Origin: Actinobacteria bacterium RBG_16_68_21
GTDB lineage: Bacteria > Actinomycetota > Acidimicrobiia > Spongiisociales > UBA11373
NCBI GenBank assembly: GCA_001767695.1
Contig: MELR01000010.1
Coordinates: forward strand, 1-39,960
Reading direction: 5' to 3'
Length of the DNA: 39,960 nt
The translations under genes and the position numbers were made by a program. This document shows, piece after piece, positions 1 through 9,033 of the stretch (position 1 is the stretch's first letter; every line of letters begins with the position of its first letter). The notes beneath the pieces are model-generated. The model was not told the DNA's origin. It made no database searches and saw nothing but the letters and a program-made list of their open reading frames with translations.

Positions 1-905
1 GTGGAGATCGAGTTGGCCGACAGGCAGTCCATGATCTCGCCTCGAGCCACCACTCCGCCGATGGCCAGGCCGTTGCCCAGGCCCTTGGCGAAGGTGAGCA
101 TGTCGGGGACGACACCGTGGGCCTGGTAACCCCAGAAGTTCTCCCCTGTGCGCCCCCACCCCGTCTGCACCTCGTCGGAGATCATCAGGATGCCGCTGCG
201 GTCGAGGACCTTCTTCATCTCGCCGAAGAACCCATCGGGAGGGGTGACAAACCCGCCCACACCCTGAATCGGCTCGAAGATCATGCACGCCACGTCGCCG
301 GCAGTGGCGATCGTGAGCAGATCCTCGAGGTCGGCGACGCACGCCGCGGTGAATTCCTTGTCCGGCAGGTGCCCGAACGGGCTGCGGTACTTGTACCCGC
401 CGTGGACGTAGGTCACCTGCACCGGCGACAGGCTGGATGCCGACCAAGAGCGGTTGCCGGTGATGGCGATGGCCGTGAATGACCGGCCGTGATACGAGTT
501 GCGGATCGCCAGCACTTGGTTCGACTGGCGATAGGCGGTCGCCAGCAGCAGGGCGGTGTCGTTGGCCTCGGTGCCGCTGTTGGTGAAGAACACCTTGGCG
601 TCGGGGATCCCCGACAGACCGGCAATCTTCTCCGCCAGCGCGATCTGACCTTCGATCAGGTACAGCGTCGAGGTGTGGAGCATCTTGGCGGCCTGCTCCT
701 GGATCGCCTTGACCACCTCGGGGGTCTTGTACCCGGTCATGGTGGTGAGGATCCCCCCGAAGAAGTCCAGGTACTCATTGCCCTCGGCGTCGACCACCCG
801 GCGCCCGTCACCGTCCACCAGGGAGATCGGGTGCTGGTAGTAGAGGGCTATCCAGGCGGGGAGGACCGCCTTGTGGCGTTTCAGCAGATCGTCGTGCTTG
901 CCCAT
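1..905 (-). CDS. Class III PLP-dependent aminotransferase (beta-alanine/GABA/AGXT2-like), 3' end outside window
   Basis: Hand translation of minus strand from ATG at 905: MGKHDDLLKRHKAVLPAWIALYYQHPISLVDGDGRRVVDAEGNEYLDFFGG...VFFTNSGTEANDTALLLA...FEPIQGVGGFVTPPDGFF...LISDEVQTGWGRTG...FAKGLGNGLAIGGVVA; open to window edge, so absent from the ORF track. Confidence 0.9.
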   Translation of the reverse strand, partial: MGKHDDLLKRHKAVLPAWIALYYQHPISLVDGDGRRVVDAEGNEYLDFFGGILTTMTGYKTPEVVKAIQEQAAKMLHTSTLYLIEGQIALAEKIAGLSGIPDAKVFFTNSGTEANDTALLLATAYRQSNQVLAIRNSYHGRSFTAIAITGNRSWSASSLSPVQVTYVHGGYKYRSPFGHLPDKEFTAACVADLEDLLTIATAGDVACMIFEPIQGVGGFVTPPDGFFGEMKKVLDRSGILMISDEVQTGWGRTGENFWGYQAHGVVPDMLTFAKGLGNGLAIGGVVARGEIMDCLSANSIS

Positions 906-990
906 CGAGACTCGTGCTCCTTGGTCGCGGGAGGGTGAGAAGGCTAGCCATGACCGGAGTCCGGGTCCGGGCTCGCTGCGCTCGCCGCAA

Positions 991-1026
991 TGCGCGATTC
1001 AGCGATGCGCGATGCGCGATGTGACG
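991..1026. repeat. Heptamer-period tandem repeat tract (TGCGCGA)
   Basis: tgcgcga-ttcagcga-tgcgcga-tgcgcga-tgtgacg. Confidence 0.7.
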
Positions 1027-1135
1027 AGGGGGCCTACGAAGAAGCCGGCCATCGGGGCCCGGGCGTCGGATCCGGAGTCCGGGTCCTGGCGCCGGTGTCC
1101 GGAACCGGGGGCGCTGGACGTGCGTCACAGGGTCC

Positions 1136-1549
1136 ATGAAACGAATCCTCGCCCTCACCCTGGTCGCCGCGCTCGCCATCACCGCCTGCGGCGACGGCGA
1201 CGCCACCCCGACGACCACCTTGCCCGCCCGGGCCGTGGTCGCCGAGTTCTCCACGGCCGACGGCACCTTCAAGGTCCTGCTCACCGGTGATGCCGCCGAC
1301 ACAGCCCGCGACGCCTTCACCAACGGCACCCAGCCGGGGATCCCCAACGGGCGCATCCTGCCCGGCGACGGCGGGGTCAACGCCCCTCACGAATGGCACC
1401 TCGAAGACGTCGAGTTCGCCGAAGTGACGATCGAGGTCTGCGACGGCACCGCCGCCTACGTCGACGGCGTCGGTTACGACGCCTGGGTGGCGTCACAGGG
1501 CGAGCGCTATTGCCCCTGGTCGGCCGAGTTGATCGGCCTGGAGGGCTGA
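1136..1549 (+). CDS. Small secreted lipoprotein, BP74 N-terminal-domain-like
   Basis: Signal peptide with lipobox (LAITAC); EWHLEDVEFAEVTIEVCDGTAAYV...YCPWSAELI resembles BP74-like proteins. Confidence 0.65.
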   Translation: MKRILALTLVAALAITACGDGDATPTTTLPARAVVAEFSTADGTFKVLLTGDAADTARDAFTNGTQPGIPNGRILPGDGGVNAPHEWHLEDVEFAEVTIEVCDGTAAYVDGVGYDAWVASQGERYCPWSAELIGLEG

Positions 1550-1570
1550 GCCCGGATAGCCGTCGCCAGA

Positions 1571-1607
1571 GTCGCTTCGCATCGCGCTTCGCGCATCGCG
1601 CATCGCG
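1571..1607. repeat. Heptamer-period tandem repeat tract (TCGCGCA)
   Basis: cgcatcg-cgcttcg-cgcatcg-cgcatcg; inverted relative to the tract at 991. Confidence 0.75.
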
Positions 1608-1631
1608 GCCGGGCCAAAGGCCCGGCTTCCC

Positions 1632-2474
1632 CTACGCCTCCACCAGCGGCCCGTAGGCGTCGGGGCGGCGATCGCGGTAGAACGCCCACTGCTGGCGAAC
1701 CTCTTCGATCATGTCGAGGTCGAGGTCGCGCACGATCACCTCGTCGTCCTTGTCCGAGGCGGCGTCGCCCACCTTCTGTCCGCGGGGGTTGACGAAGTAC
1801 GTCGAGCCGTAGAAGTCGTCGTCGCCCAGCGGCTCGACTCCCACCCGGTTGATCGCCCCGATGAAATACTCGTTGGCCACCGCCGCCGCCGGTTGCTCGA
1901 GGTTCCACAGGTACATGGACAGGCCGCGGCTGGTAGCCGACGGGTTGAAGACGATCTTGGCGCCGGCCAGACCCAGCGCCCGCCATCCCTCAGGGAAGTG
2001 GCGGTCGTAACAGATGTAGACCCCGATCCGTCCCACCGCGGTATCGAAGATCGGATAGCCGGTGTTGCCGGGACGAAAGTAGAACTTCTCCCAGAAACCC
2101 TTGACGTGAGGGATGTGGGTTTTGCGGTACTTCCCCAGGTAGGTGCCGTCGGCGTCGATCACGGCGGCGGTGTTGTAGTAAAAGCCCTCCTGCTCGATCT
2201 CGAACATGGGGACCACCAGCACCATCCCCGTGTCCTTGGCGAGTTGCTGCATCCGCTTGGTCGTTGGTCCATCGGGAATCGGTTCGGCATACCCGAAGTG
2301 CTCGTTCTCCTGTACCTGGCAGAAGTAGGGGCCGTAGAACAGCTCCTGGAAGCACAGCACTTGGGCCCCGTCCTTGGCGGCCTTGCGGGCCAGCTCGATC
2401 GACTTGGTGATCATCGACTCCTGGTCGCCGGTCCACGCGGCCTGGACGAGAGCCGCTCGCACGATGTTGGCCAT
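1632..2474 (-). CDS. Carbon-nitrogen hydrolase, beta-ureidopropionase / N-carbamoyl amino acid hydrolase-like
   Basis: Nitrilase-superfamily motifs: CFQELFYGPYFCQ (Glu), GKYRKTHIPH (Lys), VYICYDRHFPEGWRALGLAGAKIVFNPSAT (Cys). Confidence 0.88.
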   Translation of the reverse strand: MANIVRAALVQAAWTGDQESMITKSIELARKAAKDGAQVLCFQELFYGPYFCQVQENEHFGYAEPIPDGPTTKRMQQLAKDTGMVLVVPMFEIEQEGFYYNTAAVIDADGTYLGKYRKTHIPHVKGFWEKFYFRPGNTGYPIFDTAVGRIGVYICYDRHFPEGWRALGLAGAKIVFNPSATSRGLSMYLWNLEQPAAAVANEYFIGAINRVGVEPLGDDDFYGSTYFVNPRGQKVGDAASDKDDEVIVRDLDLDMIEEVRQQWAFYRDRRPDAYGPLVEA

Positions 2475-2574
2475 TGGGGAGATCTCCTTCGCTACGCGGG
2501 AGGGTGAACACTACGCGAAACCGCACGAGACGGCACCGAGCCATCGATGATCCCCTTACGGCGATAATCCGTAC

Positions 2575-3555
2575 GTGGATGTCGCTCTGTTCGATCGCGC
2601 CCTGCGCAAGATCCCGGCGATCGGGCTCGCCACCCTCGCCGGAGATCGGGTCGAAATGGCGGGGTTGGGGACCATCGCCGGCACCCCCGACCCGGGGCAG
2701 CTGCGCTGGGAGATCGGATCGATCACCAAGGTGTTCACCGGAGTGCTGCTCGCGGAGATGTCGCTACGGGGCGAGGTAGGTCTGGACGATCCGATCGGTC
2801 GCTTCGTCCCTGTGGAGGTGGCGGCCCGACTCCCCACACCCGACCTGCAGCCGACGCTGTGTGATCTCGCCACCCACACCGCCGGTCTTCCCCGCCTTCC
2901 CCTCAAGTGGTTGCGAACGATGAGGGGCAGCGCCGACCCCTACGCGGCACTGACCGAGGGAGACGTATGGGACGCCCTCGGGCCCAAGACGGCAAGACCG
3001 CGTCGGCGACGGTCCCGCTACTCCAACTACGGGGTGGGTCTGCTCGGCCACCTGCTCGCCCGGGCGGCCGGCACCACCTACGAGGCACTGGCGACGGACC
3101 GCATCCTGGAGCCCCTGGGGATGACGGCGACATCTGTGGACGGCGCCGACCCGGTCCCGGGATTCAGAAAGAGCCGTCCCACCCCACCGTGGACGATGGG
3201 CGCCCTCGCCGGAGCGGGGGCTCTCCGCTCCACCCTCACCGACCTGATCGGGTTCGCCGGGGCGTGCCTCGACCCTCCCACGGGCACCCTCGGCGAAGCC
3301 CTCGATCTGGCCCGGGCGCCGGCGTACCGGGGAAGACTGGGAATCAGCGGGATGGGCCTCTGCTGGCAGCTTCGGCCCACGCCCCGGGGCCGCCCGCAGG
3401 GAACCGTGTGGCACAACGGAGGCACCTACGGCGGGGCGAGCTTCCTGGCGGTCAACCCGAGTCTGCGGGTGGCGGTGGTCGCGTTCGGGAACGCCGGACC
3501 TGGCCTCACCTCGCCCCTCGACGGTCCCTCGTGGAAGGTGTTTGACGGCCTCTAG
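2575..3555 (+). CDS. Serine hydrolase, class C beta-lactamase family
   Basis: SITK (SxxK), YSNYG (YxN) and HNGGTYG motifs; GTG start. Confidence 0.85.
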   Translation: MDVALFDRALRKIPAIGLATLAGDRVEMAGLGTIAGTPDPGQLRWEIGSITKVFTGVLLAEMSLRGEVGLDDPIGRFVPVEVAARLPTPDLQPTLCDLATHTAGLPRLPLKWLRTMRGSADPYAALTEGDVWDALGPKTARPRRRRSRYSNYGVGLLGHLLARAAGTTYEALATDRILEPLGMTATSVDGADPVPGFRKSRPTPPWTMGALAGAGALRSTLTDLIGFAGACLDPPTGTLGEALDLARAPAYRGRLGISGMGLCWQLRPTPRGRPQGTVWHNGGTYGGASFLAVNPSLRVAVVAFGNAGPGLTSPLDGPSWKVFDGL

Positions 3556-3602
3556 CCTGCCGCCATGTCCTACTCCTCACGATCGCGGCGGTTCTCGCCG
3601 TA

Positions 3603-3980
3603 GTGGTGGCGATCGCCCACTCCTATCTCGGTGAGCGGTTCATCATCGGGCGCCTGCTGCGCCGGGAGAACCTCCCCCTGTTGTTCGGCACCGACCTGTG
3701 GACCAGGCGCATCCTCCGCTTCGCCTGGCATCTCACCACGATCGCTTGGTTCGGGTTCGCCGGCGTACTGATGGTGCTCGCCGACCACTTCGGAGACGCT
3801 GCGCCCCTGACAGCGGTGCTCGCGGCCGGTGACCCCCAGGCAACGGCACGCGGAGTCGCTCAGGCCGTCGCCGCCACCTTCGCCCTGAACGCCATGGTGA
3901 CCGCCATCGGCTCCCGAGGCCGTCACGTGGCGTGGGTCGTGTTCGCCGCCATCGCCGCGCTCACCTGGTTGGCCGTCTGA
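3603..3980 (+). CDS. Small integral membrane protein, unknown function
   Basis: 125-aa ORF with several hydrophobic segments. Confidence 0.5.
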   Translation: MVAIAHSYLGERFIIGRLLRRENLPLLFGTDLWTRRILRFAWHLTTIAWFGFAGVLMVLADHFGDAAPLTAVLAAGDPQATARGVAQAVAATFALNAMVTAIGSRGRHVAWVVFAAIAALTWLAV

Positions 3981-3986
3981 ACCCGA

Positions 3987-4219
3987 TCAGCCCCGGCGGC
4001 TCGCCGGGTGGTCCATACCCATGTAGACGCCGCCCTACTGCAACTCGTCGAGCATCTGGGCGATCCGCGCTCCCTGGTCTCGGCGCGCTTCGCCCGGGTG
4101 ATCCATCCCAAATAGTCGTTGCGCTGGTATTGGGGGTGAGCGTCGTAGGCGTCCTTCAAGCCGCGTGCCACCAATTCGCCGAGTACATCCTCGGGCATCG
4201 GGTTGAGCGGACGGGCCAT
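3987..4219 (-). pseudogene. Decayed YdeI/OmpD-associated (bacteriocin-resistance-like) family C-terminal fragment
   Basis: MARPLNPMPEDVLGELVARGLKDAYDAHPQYQRNDYLGWITRAKRAETRER, then the family-like continuation ..IAQMLDELQ*GGVYMGMDHPASRRG* in another frame with an internal TAG. Confidence 0.6.
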
Positions 4220-4275
4220 CGCACCGGGGTTACGATCCACGACGGGGACTCCGGAGGGTGCTTCGCCGAGGCGGC

Positions 4276-4851
4276 TCAGCGCTCCTCGCGCAGCAGGGTC
4301 CCACCGACCACCACGAGCGCGCCGACCAGGGTCAGTCCCATCCCCGACCCACGGGGGCCCACCAGTCGGCGGGTATCGATGACGGCGACCACCGCAGCCG
4401 CCACCGCGCCGAGCATCAGCACCGCCCGCAGCAACCGTGACGGCGAGAAACGACCGCCCAGGGAGAGGGTGGCCATCAATCCGCCGAGCAACACCGGCAG
4501 CACTCGACCTCCGCCGAACCCGAACGCCGTCAAGGGCCGCTCAGGAATCGTCAGTGTCAGCGCGCCGATCAGGATCAGCAGCGACCCTCCGATGATCATC
4601 GCCGCACCCACCGGAGACGGGAAGGTCAGCGGCCGTCGGGCGGCCTGGGCAGCCGGCCGGGGTCTGATGGGTTCGCCCTCGGGCCCGAACCCGAGATCCG
4701 GGACCGGCGTAGACCTGACGGCGCGTCGCGACCGGCGCGGTCTGGACCGGCGCGGGGCAGGCTGCTCCCGGCGCAACGAGCGGCCACAGCCGGGGCAGAA
4801 GAACGCACCCAGCGGCGCTTCGTAGCCGCATGCGGGACACGCCAGAGGCAT
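4276..4851 (-). CDS. Zinc-ribbon membrane protein, unknown function
   Basis: CPACG...CPGCG zinc ribbon at N-terminus, then several TM segments. Confidence 0.6.
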   Translation of the reverse strand: MPLACPACGYEAPLGAFFCPGCGRSLRREQPAPRRSRPRRSRRAVRSTPVPDLGFGPEGEPIRPRPAAQAARRPLTFPSPVGAAMIIGGSLLILIGALTLTIPERPLTAFGFGGGRVLPVLLGGLMATLSLGGRFSPSRLLRAVLMLGAVAAAVVAVIDTRRLVGPRGSGMGLTLVGALVVVGGTLLREER

Positions 4852-4948
4852 GGACGGAAGATACAGTCACCCATCGTTCGTCGCCCGGCTTGCCAGCGCC
4901 CATGTCGTCGCCCCGCGCCGGGTGGTGCGCTCCGATAACCTCCCGCCG

Positions 4949-5728
4949 ATGACCGACTCACCCGCCGTTGCCATCTCGGGGATATCGAAGGTGTTCGAGA
5001 GCTCCTCGGGACGGGTCGACGCCCTGCGCGACATCGAGCTGCACGTCACCCAGGGGGAGTTCGTCTCGTTGATCGGTCCTTCCGGATGTGGCAAGAGCAC
5101 GCTGCTCCGTCTCATCGGTGACCTGCTCGAACCGAGCGCCGGCAGGATCGAGGTCAACGGCACGACGGCCCACCAGGCGCGCCTCAATCGCGACTACGGC
5201 ATGGTGTTCCAGCAGGCGACCCTGTTCGAGTGGCGATCGGTGATCGAGAACGTCGAATTGCCTCTCGAGGTGATGGGACGAGACAAGGCCGAGCGAACCG
5301 AAACCGCGATGGCGATGTTGGACCTGGTGCAGCTCACCGAATTCGCCGAGCTCTACCCCTACCAGCTCTCCGGGGGCATGCAGCAGCGGGTGGCGATCGC
5401 CCGGGCACTGTCGTTCGAACCCTCGATCCTGCTGATGGACGAGCCGTTCGGCGCTCTCGACGAGATGACCCGCGAGCGCATGCAAGCCGAGGTCCTCCGC
5501 ATCTGGGCCAAGACCGGCAAGACCGTCGTATTCGTCACCCACTCGATCCCCGAAGCGGTGTTCCTCTCGACTCGCGTCGTGGTCATGTCTCCCCGCCCCG
5601 GCCGTATCGCCGGCATCGTCGACATCGACCTCGATCAGCCCCGCACCGACGACACCAGGGAGGCCACCCGTTTCTACGAGAAGATGACCGAGGTCCGCGA
5701 GGCGTTGCGCGGGGTCCAGGCGGGATGA
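4949..5728 (+). CDS. ABC transporter ATP-binding protein, NitT/TauT type
   Basis: GPSGCGKST (Walker A), LSGGMQQRVAIARAL (signature), ILLMDEPFGALD (Walker B). Confidence 0.93.
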   Translation: MTDSPAVAISGISKVFESSSGRVDALRDIELHVTQGEFVSLIGPSGCGKSTLLRLIGDLLEPSAGRIEVNGTTAHQARLNRDYGMVFQQATLFEWRSVIENVELPLEVMGRDKAERTETAMAMLDLVQLTEFAELYPYQLSGGMQQRVAIARALSFEPSILLMDEPFGALDEMTRERMQAEVLRIWAKTGKTVVFVTHSIPEAVFLSTRVVVMSPRPGRIAGIVDIDLDQPRTDDTREATRFYEKMTEVREALRGVQAG

Positions 5729-6576
5729 TCGCGGCCACGCAGGGAAACGCGCCGATACCCCCCGACGAGTTGTCTCCGGGTCATCGCAGAGGATGGGTGA
5801 GGACCCGGGTTCGTCGCTACCTGCCCGCGGCGTTGCTGTTCCTCAGTGGGCTCGTCCTCTGGGAGTTGATCGTTCGCGTGTTCCACATCAAGCGGTTTCT
5901 CCTCCCCCGTCCCACCGAGATCATCGGTGTCTTCGGTCGGGAGTTTGGGACCGTCACCGCGGCGGGGTGGTTCACGATGCGAGAGGCAATGGGGGGCTTC
6001 GTCCTCGGGGCGGTCGCCGGCGTCGCCATTGCCCTGCTCACTTCACGGTGGACGCTCGTCCGCGACGGCCTGATGCCTTTTGCCATCGCGGTGAACGCTA
6101 CGCCGATCATCGCCCTCGCTCCGATCATGAACAACTGGTTCGGAATCACCAACCCGATGGCAAAGATGAGCATCGTCGCGGTCATCGTGTTCTTCCCGGT
6201 GATGATCAACATGGTCCGCGGCCTCAGCGAGGTGAGTCCCGGCAATCTCGACCTGATGGGCTCCTATGGCGCCTCACCCCGGCAGATCCTGCGACGGGTG
6301 CGCATCCCCAACTCCCTCCCGTACGTATTCGGGGCGTTCAAGGTGGGCACGACGCTCAGCGTCATTGCCGCCATCGTGTCGGAGTACTTCGGAGGGTCTC
6401 GGGATGCCCTCGGGGTGTACATCAGCCAGCAGGCAGCCCTGTTTCATTTCGCCGAGGCGTGGGCGGCGATCCTGGTCGCATCGTTCTCCGGCATCGTCTT
6501 CTACCTGGCGATCGTCGCCATCGAGAGCCTGGTGATCCCGTGGCACGCGTCGATCCGGGCTGTCGCCGACACCTGA
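5725..6576 (+). CDS. ABC transporter permease (NitT/TauT type)
   Basis: Overlaps ATPase stop (ATGA); SYGASPRQILRRVRIPNSLPYVFGAFKVG EAA-loop motif. Confidence 0.92.
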   Translation: MIAATQGNAPIPPDELSPGHRRGWVRTRVRRYLPAALLFLSGLVLWELIVRVFHIKRFLLPRPTEIIGVFGREFGTVTAAGWFTMREAMGGFVLGAVAGVAIALLTSRWTLVRDGLMPFAIAVNATPIIALAPIMNNWFGITNPMAKMSIVAVIVFFPVMINMVRGLSEVSPGNLDLMGSYGASPRQILRRVRIPNSLPYVFGAFKVGTTLSVIAAIVSEYFGGSRDALGVYISQQAALFHFAEAWAAILVASFSGIVFYLAIVAIESLVIPWHASIRAVADT

Positions 6577-6654
6577 TCCCGGCACGCGCCGTCCCTTTCG
6601 CGTACCCTGCCTTTTCGATCGAACCGGTTCTCGGTTCCCAGGGGAGGTATCGAA

Positions 6655-7767
6655 GTGAAAACGAGGAAGAGGCGCGTCGCCGCGCTCCTAACGCTCACAG
6701 TGGCGTTCGCGCTGGTGGCGGCAGCATGTGGCGACGACAGCGCAGACACGACTTCCGCTGCAGAGCTGACGCCGATCAAGCTCCAGCTGCAGTGGGTGAC
6801 ACAGGCACAGTTCGCCGGGTACTTCGCGGCGGTGGACCAGGGGTTCTACGCAGATGAGGGTCTCGACGTGACCATCCTGCAGGGCGCGGTGGACATCGTG
6901 CCACAGCAGGTGGTGGCATCCGGCCAGGCCGAGTTCGGTCTCGCCTGGGTGCCCAAGGCGCTGGTTTCCAACGAGGAAGGCGCCGGCCTCGTCGACATCG
7001 GCCAGGTATTCCAGCGGTCGGGCACCCTCGAAGTGTCCTGGGCCGATTCGGGAATCACCTCGCCGAGCGATTGGGAAGGCAAGAAGGTTGGGACGTGGGG
7101 CTTCGGCAACGAGTTCGAGCTGACCGCAGCGATCGAGCTGTTCGACGTCACCGTCGGTGAGATCATCCAGCAGCCATTCGACATGTCGTTGTTGCTCAAC
7201 CGGGAGATCGACGCCGCCGAGGCGATGACCTACAACGAGTACGCCCAGGTGCTCGAGGCGACCAACCCGGTTACCGGGCAGCTGTACACGGCGGACGACC
7301 TCAGCGTCATCGACTTCAACGATATCGGCACTGCGATGTTGCAGGATGCCGTGTGGGTCAACGCCGAGTGGCTCGCCCAGCCGGGCAACGAGGACATCGC
7401 CACGAAGTTCCTGCGGGCGTCTTTCAAGGGCTGGATCTTCTGCCGTGACAACTTCGATGAGTGCGTCCAGATCGTGCTCGACAACGGCCCGACGCTGGGT
7501 GCCAGCCACCAGGCCTGGCAGCTCAACGAGATCAACAAGCTGATCTGGCCGTCTCCCAGCGGCATCGGGGTGATGGACCCCCTGCTGTGGGCGCAGACGG
7601 TGACCGTGGCCACCGGCCAGGGCGTGATCCAGGCAGCACCGCCCGAAGGCTCCTACCGCAGCGACCTGGCCCAGGAGGCGGTGGCGAGCCTGCAGGCCGA
7701 AGGTCTCGACACCACCGGATCCGGATTCGCTCCCCGAGAGGTGACTCTCAACCCGGGCGGCGAGTAG
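6655..7767 (+). CDS. ABC transporter substrate-binding lipoprotein, NMT1/THI5-like
   Basis: Lipobox LVAAAC; IKLQLQWVTQAQFAGYFAAVDQGFYADEGLDVTILQGAVDIVPQQVV is typical of NMT1/ThiY-like binding proteins; GTG start. Confidence 0.9.
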   Translation: MKTRKRRVAALLTLTVAFALVAAACGDDSADTTSAAELTPIKLQLQWVTQAQFAGYFAAVDQGFYADEGLDVTILQGAVDIVPQQVVASGQAEFGLAWVPKALVSNEEGAGLVDIGQVFQRSGTLEVSWADSGITSPSDWEGKKVGTWGFGNEFELTAAIELFDVTVGEIIQQPFDMSLLLNREIDAAEAMTYNEYAQVLEATNPVTGQLYTADDLSVIDFNDIGTAMLQDAVWVNAEWLAQPGNEDIATKFLRASFKGWIFCRDNFDECVQIVLDNGPTLGASHQAWQLNEINKLIWPSPSGIGVMDPLLWAQTVTVATGQGVIQAAPPEGSYRSDLAQEAVASLQAEGLDTTGSGFAPREVTLNPGGE

Positions 7768-7784
7768 CCGAGACGAATCGGGAC

Positions 7785-7814
7785 CGAAGGGGCGCCCCCG
7801 GGGGCGCCCCTTCG
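7785..7814. terminator. 30-bp perfect palindrome after binding-protein gene
   Basis: cgaaggggcgccccc/gggggcgccccttcg, 15-bp arms, 18 bp after the stop. Confidence 0.6.
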
Positions 7815-7840
7815 TCGTGGGGAAATGGGAGGTCTACGCG

Positions 7841-7870
7841 ACGATCCCCCGGGGTATGCCGGGGGATCGT
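7841..7870. terminator. Second hairpin (12-bp arms, 6-nt loop)
   Basis: acgatcccccgg-ggtatg-ccgggggatcgt. Confidence 0.5.
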
Positions 7871-8081
7871 CATGAGTCCGGGGACCGCACGGAGGTGGCG
7901 GAGGAAGGTGGGCGCCTCCGGTACGTTCCGGTGGAGTGGGACGGTGCGGACCGCCGAACTCAGCAACTGTATCGGCAGATGTTCTGAACACCTTGAGTGG
8001 TCTGTCTGATCACCTACCGTAGTCAACATCTGCTTCTTTCGGCTCCTTCCGCCTCGGCGCCTCCCGCCTACGCTCTCGGTC

Positions 8082-8981
8082 ATGCCGAGGCCACGCACGA
8101 TTGGCCGTGGGACGCTTGTGGCGACAGTGTTCCTGATCGCACTCGGCGGATACACCCGAGGCAGTGGCAGCGGGTATGGGTGCGAAGATCTCTGGCCGAT
8201 GTGCGAGAACGGCCTCCTCGGCGGCCTGCTCCCGCGCCTCGACTTCCACATGATCATCGAGTGGGCTCATCGCTGGGTGGCGGCGCTGGTTGGCGTGCTG
8301 ATCATCGTCACGACGATCTCGGCGTGGCGCTCCCGTCCGCGCAACCTCAGGGCAGTGATCCCGGCCCTCTCGGCGGTAGGTGCGATCGTCGTGGAGGCAT
8401 GGCTGGGCCGCATGGTCGTCAAGGGCGGGCTCGCCGCGGACCTCGTATCGCTGCACCTCACGGTATCCGTGGCGATCGTGGCGTTGCTGGCGCTGGTGAT
8501 GGTCGCCGATGAGTCTCCGGGGGTCCGATCCTCCCAGGACGCGGCATGGACGTGGTGGATCGGGATCGGTGCCGCCGGGGCGTATGCCGTGCTACTGCTG
8601 GGTTCGCTGGTCCACAATCTGTACGTCCCCGGTTGGCCGTTGGTGGGCGACCGAGTCGTCCCCGATCTTGGCAACAGTCATGTCGCCCTCCACTGGTCCC
8701 ACCGCCTCGTTGCCGCCATTGGACTGGCGTACCTGGTCGTCCTCGCGATCATGAACGCCCGTCGCAAGAGGCCGCGGTCGGAGCAACTCATGGTGGTCGT
8801 GTCTCTCGTGGCTTACGCCCTGAATGTCGGACTCGGCGCGGCCCACGTGTTCACCAAGGTGACGTCGGGCGGTCTCGTGGCTGCCCACCTACTGCTCTCC
8901 ACCGTGGTGTGCGCCGCCCTCATCGTCGCCGCGGCACGATCCGGTGGGTACGCCAACGGCAGCATCGGGACGGACGCCTAG
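8082..8981 (+). CDS. ctaA: COX15/CtaA-family heme A synthase-like membrane protein
   Basis: GGYTRGSGSGYGCEDLWPMC (loop Cys pair), EWAHR, SLHLTVS, HWSHR, AAHLLLS: the four expected heme-binding His positions are present. Confidence 0.85.
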   Translation: MPRPRTIGRGTLVATVFLIALGGYTRGSGSGYGCEDLWPMCENGLLGGLLPRLDFHMIIEWAHRWVAALVGVLIIVTTISAWRSRPRNLRAVIPALSAVGAIVVEAWLGRMVVKGGLAADLVSLHLTVSVAIVALLALVMVADESPGVRSSQDAAWTWWIGIGAAGAYAVLLLGSLVHNLYVPGWPLVGDRVVPDLGNSHVALHWSHRLVAAIGLAYLVVLAIMNARRKRPRSEQLMVVVSLVAYALNVGLGAAHVFTKVTSGGLVAAHLLLSTVVCAALIVAAARSGGYANGSIGTDA

Positions 8982-9033
8982 TTCAGTTCGAGCGCCGGTT
9001 CGCCCCCGGCGATCACGACCCGCCTCGCTTACG

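Noticed and set aside
3932-4825. 297-aa plus-strand ORF
   Set aside because: Low-complexity Arg/Pro/Ser-rich shadow of the zinc-ribbon protein and the YdeI remnant.
5230-6576. 448-aa start for permease 1
   Set aside because: N-terminal ~165 residues are an out-of-frame reading of the ATPase gene; the true start is ATG 5725 overlapping the ATPase stop.
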